64,000 nucleotides of DNA from Breznakibacter sp047600785 (GTDB taxonomy: Bacteria > Bacteroidota > Bacteroidia > Bacteroidales > Marinilabiliaceae), in contig JASGKH010000001.1 of the NCBI GenBank assembly GCA_047600785.1, forward strand, positions 1,426,001 through 1,490,000. The letters are read 5' to 3'. Positions 56,990-64,000 of this stretch are shown here, piece by piece; positions within the stretch are counted from its first letter, which is position 1; each line of letters begins with the position of its first letter. The notes under the pieces were generated by a model. It worked only from the letters and a program-made list of their open reading frames with translations. It was not told the DNA's origin and ran no database searches. The position numbers and the translations under genes are program-made.

Positions 56990-59575
56990 GTGGCGGATAA
57001 ATTAAAAGCAGTTGGCTGTTGGGGCATTGCCGGTCTGTTTAATGTTTTGTTTTGTGTTCCGGTTGGTGCACAATATATTACGGGACTTGTATCTGAAATT
57101 GTTACAGAAAGACCAGTTCGGGAAGACGACTTCCCGGTTGTCGGTTTAAACCAATCTGCCGCTTCAATACGTTACGATGCGAATGACCACAAAGGGGTAG
57201 TCCGTGCCATCGGTGATTTGCAAAACGATATAGCCAGCGTAACGGGCATAAAACCTAATATAATCACATTTCAGACATCGTCTGAGTACGAGATCGTGAT
57301 CGGAACATTGGGCAAGAGTAAGCAGCTCGACAAATTGGTTGCATCAAAAAGGCTCGACACGAAAGACCTGAAAGGAAAATGGGAAAGCTTTGTCATAACC
57401 ACCATCGATAATCCAGAACCAAATGTTAGAAAGTGTCTGGTGATTGCTGGGAGCGATAAGCGGGGGACAATCTATGGGATTTACGAGTTGTCACGTCAAC
57501 TGGGAGTCTCACCTTGGTATTGGTGGGCCGATGTGCCGGCAAAGCATCGTGCTTCTGCTTATGTGGTTTCGGGGCGTTTTGCTTCGGGTGAGCCCAAAGT
57601 ACGTTACCGGGGCATTTTCATCAATGACGAGGCGCCATGTTTCACCGGATGGGCAAATGAGAAGTTTGGCGGGTTAAATAGCCAAATGTACACTCGCATG
57701 TTTGAACTGTTGCTCCGTTTGCGTGCCAACTACTTGTGGCCGGCCATGTGGGGCAGTGCCTTTAACGAGGACGATCCTGAAAATCCCCGGCTGGCGGATG
57801 AGTATGGCATTGTAATGGGCACCTCGCACCACGAACCGATGATGCGCTCGCAAAAGGAGTGGGGTATGCATCGTAAGTCGTACGGTAACGGAGAATGGGA
57901 CTACAAAACCAACGAGGGCGGGCTCAAGAGATTTTGGGAAGATGGACTTGATCGTAATAATAATTATGAACATGTTATCACCATGGCCATGCGAGGCGAC
58001 GGTGATTTGCCGATGGACGGTTCGGGAAGTACCGGGGAGAATTTTAAACTACTTGGGAAAATTATAGAAGACCAACGTGGCATCATTGCCAAAGTCACTA
58101 AAAAGCCAGCCAAAGAAACGCCGCAAATATGGGCGTTGTACAGTGAAGTGCTTGAGTTTTATGATCAGGGAATGAAAGTGCCCGACGATATGATTGTTTT
58201 GCTATGCGACGACAATTGGGGCAATGTGCGTCGTTTGCCCGAACCTGGAGGAAAGAAGCATCCTGGAGGATACGGTGCTTATTATCACGTGGATCTGCAC
58301 GGTGCGCCCAGAGCTTATAAATGGCTTAACATGACCCAGATACCCCATATGTGGGAGCAGCTTCAGCTGGCTTATGGTTATGGGGTCGACAAAATGTGGA
58401 TATTGAATGTGGGGGACCTAAAACCCAACGAATACCCAATGGACTTTTTCCTGAACATGGCATGGAACCCTACTTCTTTCAATGAGAATAACCTGGACGA
58501 ATATGCAAGAAAATTCTGCGAGGAACAATTTGGGGCCTTGGAGGCCGACGAAGCCTCGGAAATACTGGGTACTTATTGCAAATATAATAGCCGTGTCACG
58601 GCCGAAATGCTCGACCATCGGACATACAGCCTCGAAAGCGGCGAATTCCTGCAAGTGAAAGATGCCTATCTGGCATTGGAAGCCAGGGCAATGAGACAAT
58701 ATTCGAAACTGGCGGCCTCTTACAAGGATACATACATGCAGCTGGTCCTGCATCCCGTGCGTGCCATGGCAAACCTTTACGACATGTATTTTGCCGTTGC
58801 CATGAACAAAAAACTGGCTGCAGAAAAAGACTTAGCGGCCAACTATTGGGCCGATAGGGTTGAAAAGTGCTTTAAAGTGGATGCCGAATTTTCGAGGGAT
58901 TACAATCTGGACATGTCGGAAGGAAAATGGAACCACATGATGGATCAAACGCATATCGGTTACACATCGTGGGATGACCCTAAGGATGGAAACCTCATGC
59001 CTCACGTAACGCGGATAACTGCTGATGAAGCGATGTTAGGCGGTTATGTGTTTTCCGAAAAGAGCGGTGTCGTGGTGATGGAAGGCGAACATTATTTTGA
59101 AGCCAAAGCCGGCAGCAATACACGTTGGGCCGTGATTCCCGATTTGGGACGGACCCTTTCGGGCATTGCCTTGATGCCTTATACCCAATCCACGGACGGC
59201 GCATCGATATCGTATAAAATGACATTGGACCGGCAATCCGACAACATAAAAGTACGTGTTTATTTCGATAGTACGCTCCCGTTTAACGGAGGAGGACATT
59301 GGGTGGCAGCTTCATTTAACGGCAACGCCGAAACCATTTGGAACATCAACGGAGAGCTGACGTGGAAGAACAATTACTCCAAAATGTACCCGGCCGGTGC
59401 GGCAAGAATGATTGAAACGGTAACAGTGATGGAGTTGCCCCAATCGGATGATGATACCTATGTGTTGACTATCCGTCCGTTGGATCCGGGAGTGGTCGTT
59501 TATAAAGTGGTTGTGGATAATGGCGGGTACGAACCAACCCATTTGAAAATGCCGGAGAGCCCTTACACAAGATGA
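56990..59575 (+). CDS. Second GH115 alpha-glucuronidase
   Basis: A paralogue of the gene at 34904, with GSDKRGTIYGIYELSRQLGV, SPWYWWADVPAKHRA, KVRYRGIFINDEAPCFTGWA, NYLWPAMWGSAFNEDD, MGTSHHEPMMRSQKEW and MWILNVGDLKPNEYPMDFF. The GTG at 56990 is preferred as start because it yields a clean signal peptide (LKAVGCWGIAGLFNVLFCVPVGAQ is split by this choice only at its start) and avoids overlap; ATGs at 56903 and 56948 would overlap the GH43 gene. The product is then 861 residues. Two GH115 enzymes in one locus suggest different preference, for example for decorated or undecorated glucuronate. Confidence 0.93.
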   Translation: MADKLKAVGCWGIAGLFNVLFCVPVGAQYITGLVSEIVTERPVREDDFPVVGLNQSAASIRYDANDHKGVVRAIGDLQNDIASVTGIKPNIITFQTSSEYEIVIGTLGKSKQLDKLVASKRLDTKDLKGKWESFVITTIDNPEPNVRKCLVIAGSDKRGTIYGIYELSRQLGVSPWYWWADVPAKHRASAYVVSGRFASGEPKVRYRGIFINDEAPCFTGWANEKFGGLNSQMYTRMFELLLRLRANYLWPAMWGSAFNEDDPENPRLADEYGIVMGTSHHEPMMRSQKEWGMHRKSYGNGEWDYKTNEGGLKRFWEDGLDRNNNYEHVITMAMRGDGDLPMDGSGSTGENFKLLGKIIEDQRGIIAKVTKKPAKETPQIWALYSEVLEFYDQGMKVPDDMIVLLCDDNWGNVRRLPEPGGKKHPGGYGAYYHVDLHGAPRAYKWLNMTQIPHMWEQLQLAYGYGVDKMWILNVGDLKPNEYPMDFFLNMAWNPTSFNENNLDEYARKFCEEQFGALEADEASEILGTYCKYNSRVTAEMLDHRTYSLESGEFLQVKDAYLALEARAMRQYSKLAASYKDTYMQLVLHPVRAMANLYDMYFAVAMNKKLAAEKDLAANYWADRVEKCFKVDAEFSRDYNLDMSEGKWNHMMDQTHIGYTSWDDPKDGNLMPHVTRITADEAMLGGYVFSEKSGVVVMEGEHYFEAKAGSNTRWAVIPDLGRTLSGIALMPYTQSTDGASISYKMTLDRQSDNIKVRVYFDSTLPFNGGGHWVAASFNGNAETIWNINGELTWKNNYSKMYPAGAARMIETVTVMELPQSDDDTYVLTIRPLDPGVVVYKVVVDNGGYEPTHLKMPESPYTR

Positions 59576-59704
59576 GTTCCGGTATGATTGGGAATAGTCG
59601 GGGATGCAACTTAATGCGGGTACTGGTATTGATGGGTCGGAAAGCAGGAATACCCCGCTTTCCGCAGATGCGTTCTTGTAAAGAAATCATTAATAGAGAT
59701 AAAT

Positions 59705-62167
59705 ATGAAGACTCGTTGTTTTGTCTTTCCGATGGTCTTTCTTTTGGTCTTCTTTTCTGTGAACGCTCAAAAGGGAGGAAAGCTAAAGATGTGGTACGAC
59801 AAACCGGCCTCTGTTTGGAACGAGGCCCTTCCGGTTGGAAATGGACGTATTGCGGCCATGGTTTATGGTGACCCCGTAAACGAAAAGATACAGTTAAACG
59901 AGGGCACATTCTGGTCCGGAGGCCCCTCGCGGAACGATAACCCAAACGCATTGGGAGCATTGCCTGAAGTGCGGCGACTCATTTTTAGCGGAGAGTACAA
60001 CGACGCAGAACGGATGATCAACCAAAACATGACCGCACAACAGCTACATGGATCCATGTACCAGGTGATCGGAAACCTAAATCTGGTATTTGACGGGCAT
60101 GAAGGCTATACCGGTTATTATCGCGAGCTTGACTTGGAGAGGGCAGTTTTTACTACCACATATAATGTTGATGGCGTAGCTTACAAGCGGGAGATCTTCG
60201 CATCACAGCCCGACCAGGTTATTGTGGTGAGGCTGACCGTCAGCAAACGGGGAAAGCTTTCGTTCACGGCCACAATGGACAGTCCCCTGCAAAAAACGGC
60301 AAAGACGTTGGATGCCGGGATGCTTGAGATGACCGGACTGTCAAGCACACATGAAGGGGTGCCCGGGCAGGTGAGATTCATGTCCTGTGCAAAGGTAATC
60401 AATAAAGGGGGGACAATATCGGTCGATTCTAATACGGTAAGGGTAAGTAAGGCCAATGAAGCGGTCATATTTATTTCGATGGCCACCAATTTTGTCGATT
60501 ACAAAACATTAACGGCCAATGAGGCTGGGCGGTGTACCAATTATATCGCTGCCGCTGAGAAGAAAGCATATCCCGAACTTTTAAACAGCCATGTGGCAGC
60601 TTTCCAAAACTATTTTAACCGGGTTGGCCTGGATCTGGGCACTTCGTCCGCAGCCAAATTGCCGACCGATGTCCGGATCCGGGATTTTTCCAGGTCGTAT
60701 GATCCGGAATTGGTATCCATGTACTTTCAGTTTGGGCGTTATTTGTTGATATCAAGTTCGCAACCCGGAGGACAACCAGCCAATCTGCAAGGCCTGTGGA
60801 ACGAAAGTGTGCGTCCGGCATGGGATAGCAAATACACTATCAACATCAATACCGAAATGAACTATTGGCCCGCCGAGAAATGTAATCTTCCCGAAATGCA
60901 CGAGCCGTTGGTCCAGATGGTCAGGGAACTTTCGGAAACCGGTCGGAAAACGGCCCGTGACATGTATGGATGCAATGGCTGGGTGGCACACCACAATACC
61001 GATATCTGGCGGGTAACAGGTGTCGTTGACGGCGCTTTTTGGGGCATGTGGCCCATGGGGGGTGCATGGCTTTCGCAACATCTATGGGAGAAATATTTGT
61101 ATAATGGTGATTTGGGATACCTTGAATCGGTCTATCCGGTGTTAAAATCGGCATGCGAATTTTATAAAGACTTTTTGGTCGAAGAGCCCACCCGCGGATG
61201 GTTGGTGGTCAGCCCTTCCATTTCCCCGGAGAATGCGCCCGTGGGACGCCCTTCGGTATGCGCGGGGACCACAATGGACTGCCAAATCCTTTTCGATCTG
61301 TTCTCCAAAACCATCAAAGCGGCAAACTTGCTGGAAAAGGATCATGAATTGGCAGACGATTTCCGGAAAATCCTCGATCGTTTGCCTCCTATGCAAATTG
61401 GTTGGTACGGGCAAATACAGGAGTGGATGGAAGACTTGGATAACCCCAATGACACACATCGTCATATATCACATTTGTATGGATTATATCCTGGCAACCA
61501 GATTTCTCCGTATTCCTCGCCTGCATTGTTCGATGCCGCCCGCACGACGCTCGTCCACAGGGGCGATGTGTCAACCGGTTGGTCTATGGGATGGAAAGTG
61601 AACTTTTGGGCCCGGTTGCTTGATGGCAACCATGCATTTAAGCTGATCAAAGACCAATTGTCGTTGGTCGATCCGGTGCAACCGGGTGATGCCGGGGGAA
61701 CTTATCCCAACTTTTTTGATGCACACCCGCCTTTCCAGATCGATGGGAATTTTGGATGTACCGCCGGTATCGCCGAAATGCTCGTGCAAAGCCATGATGG
61801 CGCCATTCATTTTTTGCCTGCGTTGCCGGATGATTGGGGAAAGGGGAAGATAAACGGCCTGCGGATGCCCGGCGGATTTCAAGTGGATTTTAAATGGGAC
61901 AAGGGAGTCGTTAGCGAAATTCATGTTACGTCGGTTTTAGGAGGCAATTGCCGTATCCGTGTGTCCAATGAAATTGCTTTGGCCGGGGGAGGGAAGTTGG
62001 GTGCGGCATCGGGAGCCAATCCGAATCCGTTCTTCGAAATAGCCAATGTAAAAAGCCCGCTGATTTCGGCATCGGCCAAACAAAATACCTCGACCCTCGC
62101 CCCTACCCATTTGTATGATCTGCCGACAGAGGCTGGCAAAACGTATATCATTGTTGCCAAAAAATGA
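59705..62167 (+). CDS. GH95 alpha-L-fucosidase / alpha-L-galactosidase
   Basis: Inverting exo-enzyme on terminal L-fucose or L-galactose. The signal peptide is VFPMVFLLVFFSVNAQ. The N-terminal beta domain starts with WYDKPASVWNEALPVGNGRI and GTFWSGGPS; the (alpha/alpha)6 barrel holds the catalytic Asn pair in YTININTEMNYWP, the acid Glu in YGQIQEWMEDLD and the Asp in FQIDGNFGCTAGIAEML, by comparison with the Bifidobacterium enzyme. At 820 residues it is complete. Inside a xylan block the likely substrate is the alpha-L-galactosyl cap of complex cereal glucuronoarabinoxylan, though fucose on xyloglucan cannot be excluded. Confidence 0.93.
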   Translation: MKTRCFVFPMVFLLVFFSVNAQKGGKLKMWYDKPASVWNEALPVGNGRIAAMVYGDPVNEKIQLNEGTFWSGGPSRNDNPNALGALPEVRRLIFSGEYNDAERMINQNMTAQQLHGSMYQVIGNLNLVFDGHEGYTGYYRELDLERAVFTTTYNVDGVAYKREIFASQPDQVIVVRLTVSKRGKLSFTATMDSPLQKTAKTLDAGMLEMTGLSSTHEGVPGQVRFMSCAKVINKGGTISVDSNTVRVSKANEAVIFISMATNFVDYKTLTANEAGRCTNYIAAAEKKAYPELLNSHVAAFQNYFNRVGLDLGTSSAAKLPTDVRIRDFSRSYDPELVSMYFQFGRYLLISSSQPGGQPANLQGLWNESVRPAWDSKYTININTEMNYWPAEKCNLPEMHEPLVQMVRELSETGRKTARDMYGCNGWVAHHNTDIWRVTGVVDGAFWGMWPMGGAWLSQHLWEKYLYNGDLGYLESVYPVLKSACEFYKDFLVEEPTRGWLVVSPSISPENAPVGRPSVCAGTTMDCQILFDLFSKTIKAANLLEKDHELADDFRKILDRLPPMQIGWYGQIQEWMEDLDNPNDTHRHISHLYGLYPGNQISPYSSPALFDAARTTLVHRGDVSTGWSMGWKVNFWARLLDGNHAFKLIKDQLSLVDPVQPGDAGGTYPNFFDAHPPFQIDGNFGCTAGIAEMLVQSHDGAIHFLPALPDDWGKGKINGLRMPGGFQVDFKWDKGVVSEIHVTSVLGGNCRIRVSNEIALAGGGKLGAASGANPNPFFEIANVKSPLISASAKQNTSTLAPTHLYDLPTEAGKTYIIVAKK

Positions 62168-62255
62168 CCATAGGTTCCGATAGTTGATTCGATGGGAGGC
62201 GGCTTTCTATCGGTATGTTTCCGATGACCATCAGTCAGAAAAATGGAAAGAAAAA

Positions 62256-63623
62256 ATGAAAAGAAACAGTAGAAAAACAATTATCATCCTGGGTATGGCC
62301 AGGATGGCATTAGGGATCGCTTTGGCTCAGAACCCAATTATACAAACCGCATATACGGCTGATCCGGCACCTTTGGTACACAACGGCAAGGTGTACCTGT
62401 ACACCGGCCATGACGAGGACGGGTCGACCTGGTTTACAATGAACGATTGGAAGCTTTATTCCAGCAGCGATATGGTGAACTGGACAGAACACCCTTCTCC
62501 TTTATCATATGGTGCTTTTGAATGGGCAAAGGCAGATGCCTGGGCGGCTCAGTGCATAGAGCGAAATGGCAAGTTCTATATATATTGCCCTGTCATCAGC
62601 AAAGCGACCAACTCTCCAGCCGTAGGTGTGGCGGTTGCGGATAGTCCCTACGGGCCGTTTCGTGATCCCCTTGGTAAGCCTTTGGTCCAAAGCGGGCATG
62701 GGGATATTGATCCCTCTGTGTTTATCGACGATGATGATCAGGCTTATCTTTACTGGGGCAATCCGAATTGTTATTATGTGAGGCTGGACGAAGACATGAT
62801 TTCGTATCGTGGCGAAATCGTCGAAGTATCTTTGACCCCAGAAGCCTTTGGCAAGCGGGATAATGATCCGGAGAGGGCTACTTTGTACGAAGAAGCTCCC
62901 TGGATATATAAGCATAAGGGGATATATTATATGTTTTGGGCTGGAGGGCCTTTGCCCGAGCATTTGGCGTACTCTACAAGCAGTGGGGCTGCTGGCCCCT
63001 GGAAATACGGAGGTACATTGATGGCACCCGGGGGCGGAAGCTTCACCAACCATCCCGGCGTGGTGGATTACAAAGGCAAAACATACCTGTTCTATCACGA
63101 TGGAGGCCTACCAGGCGGGGGAGGGTTTACACGTTCTGTATGCGTAAAAGAACTTCGCTTTAACAAGGACGGAACCATCCCTATCCATAAGATGGCGCCC
63201 GAAGCAATCACGGAAGCAGTGGGTACATTAAATCCTTTCCTTAAAAACGAAGGAGAGACCATTGCCTGGTCCGAGGGAATGAAATCTGCTCAGAATGAAC
63301 GGGTGGGCGTATTTGTAACAGCTGCCAAGAATGGTAGCTACACCAAGGTGAGGGAGGTGGATTTTGGGCAGCAGGGTGTTTCTAGGTTGACGGCGAGAGT
63401 GGGAACAATCCACAATGACGTGATCATGGAAGTGCGTATAGGCAGCATTGACGGCAAATTGCTGGGCACGGTGAAGATTCCTAGAACCGGAGGAAGTGAC
63501 CGGTGGGCTTTGGAAACCATCGACGTACAAAAAGTGACCGGTGTGCAGGACATATACTTTATCTTTAATGGAAAAGGGGTCGGCGAACTGGCTTATTTTG
63601 ATTACTGGATATTTAGTAAATAG
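62256..63623 (+). CDS. GH43 with C-terminal CBM6, exported, second copy
   Basis: The start at 62256 leads into a hydrophobic signal segment (KTIIILGMARMALGIALAQ); the upstream frame has no role. GH43 motifs are YTADPAPLVHN (base), DIDPSVFIDDDDQ (modulator) and YEEAPWIYKHKGIYYMFWAGG (acid). A CBM6 follows at about residues 325-455 (GSYTKVREVDFGQQGVSR; ELAYFDYWIF). It resembles the gene at 53978 in layout but is clearly a different subgroup in detail (QSGHGDIDPS). It may act on arabinose or xylose side chains. The next, broken gene starts 27 bases later. Confidence 0.92.
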   Translation: MKRNSRKTIIILGMARMALGIALAQNPIIQTAYTADPAPLVHNGKVYLYTGHDEDGSTWFTMNDWKLYSSSDMVNWTEHPSPLSYGAFEWAKADAWAAQCIERNGKFYIYCPVISKATNSPAVGVAVADSPYGPFRDPLGKPLVQSGHGDIDPSVFIDDDDQAYLYWGNPNCYYVRLDEDMISYRGEIVEVSLTPEAFGKRDNDPERATLYEEAPWIYKHKGIYYMFWAGGPLPEHLAYSTSSGAAGPWKYGGTLMAPGGGSFTNHPGVVDYKGKTYLFYHDGGLPGGGGFTRSVCVKELRFNKDGTIPIHKMAPEAITEAVGTLNPFLKNEGETIAWSEGMKSAQNERVGVFVTAAKNGSYTKVREVDFGQQGVSRLTARVGTIHNDVIMEVRIGSIDGKLLGTVKIPRTGGSDRWALETIDVQKVTGVQDIYFIFNGKGVGELAYFDYWIFSK

Positions 63624-63649
63624 ATGTTTTTGTAATAAATCCGATAATT

Positions 63650-64000
63650 ATGAATTTTGATAATGCCATGAAAATGATGGATTTGGTAAAATGGAGATGG
63701 TGCCTTGTAATGTCTCTCGTTCTGGCTAACCTACCCGCATGGGCAGGTTCCCCTATCTCTGCACGCCACTCTGCGCCTCATTGTGGCAAACGAGTTGTTG
63801 ACGGGGGGGCATATTCCCACGACGGTGGACTGGCTGAGGGGAGAAAGATAGATCTTACATTCCCAATGTTGCCATCGCAGTGGATTCTTCATTTGGCGTC
63901 AATACCAATGCAGGGGATGAAGACGACCGTTACGTGGATGGGATCGGCAATGGTGACTGGATCCATATCAAAAACGTGAATTTCGGCAAATTGGGAGCAA
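63650..64000 (+). pseudogene. Start of a CBM6-containing exported protein, apparently frameshifted (cut by window edge)
   Basis: The first frame begins with a good signal peptide (WCLVMSLVLANLPAWA) but stops at 63979. From about 63838 to the window end another frame reads as a CBM6 start: SYIPNVAIAVDSSFGVNTNA, then DRYVDGIGNGDWIHIKNVNF. A single missing base in the GGGG run near 63838-63841 would join the two frames. A G7 run at 63803-63809 is a second weak point, but correcting it alone does not help. The rest of the gene, and so its catalytic domain, is outside the window. It would be the next enzyme of the xylan run. Confidence 0.6.

Noticed and set aside
1..64000. CRISPR arrays, tRNA or rRNA genes, transposases
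   Set aside because: Looked for by eye on both strands; no regular spacer-repeat series, cloverleaf-type sequence or transposase motif was seen. Small RNA genes cannot be excluded without a covariance search.

Overview
The window is chromosomal DNA of a Bacteroidota bacterium, probably a Bacteroidales/Marinilabiliales-type plant-polysaccharide degrader. The evidence is a SusC/SusD pair, two hybrid two-component (HTCS) regulators, many secreted glycoside hydrolases with N-terminal signal peptides or lipoprotein cysteines, and TAnnTTTG-type promoter elements. No rRNA, tRNA, CRISPR array, transposase or phage gene was recognised. The species cannot be named from the sequence.

Layout. (1) 1-9.3 kb is mixed housekeeping and accessory DNA: a truncated unknown gene, a small Cse60-like protein, an acyl-CoA ligase with its XRE-cupin regulator, a permuted papain-like hydrolase, a UPF0175/PIN (DUF3368) toxin-antitoxin pair lying between 38-bp direct repeats, an ATP-grasp-like protein, an unknown 187-aa protein, an Hsp20 and a small zinc-ribbon protein. 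(2) 9.4-24.8 kb is a pectin block: an HTCS regulator split by a 1-nt frameshift, GH105, GH43, two CE12 acetylesterases, CE8 pectin methylesterase, GH3 and GH28. (3) 25.2-32.2 kb is a SusC-SusD-DUF4957/DUF5123 outer-membrane capture operon, visibly more AT-rich than its neighbours. (4) 32.5-34.3 kb holds an SMP-30-like propeller protein and a CDF metal exporter. (5) 34.9-63.6 kb is a large xylan block: GH115, SGNH acetylesterase, GPH-type MFS transporter, GH10 xylanase, intracellular GH43, an intact HTCS, two tandem GH43, a double CE1 esterase, GH43-CBM6, GH43, a second GH115, GH95 and GH43-CBM6. A further CBM6-containing gene at the right edge appears frameshifted.

How it works together. The pectin block would remove methyl and acetyl esters (CE8, CE12), cut homogalacturonan (GH28), and trim unsaturated ends and side chains (GH105, GH43, GH3). 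The xylan block would cut glucuronoarabinoxylan (GH10), remove glucuronate (GH115), arabinose/xylose (GH43), ester groups (CE1 x2, SGNH esterase) and terminal L-fucose or L-galactose (GH95). Oligosaccharides would enter the cytoplasm through the MFS carrier and be finished by the signal-less GH43.

The most useful non-gene signal found is a pair of half-sites resembling TCTAAAATTGAAA, 21 bp apart, upstream of three xylan transcription units. It is a candidate operator for the AraC-type output domain of the xylan HTCS.
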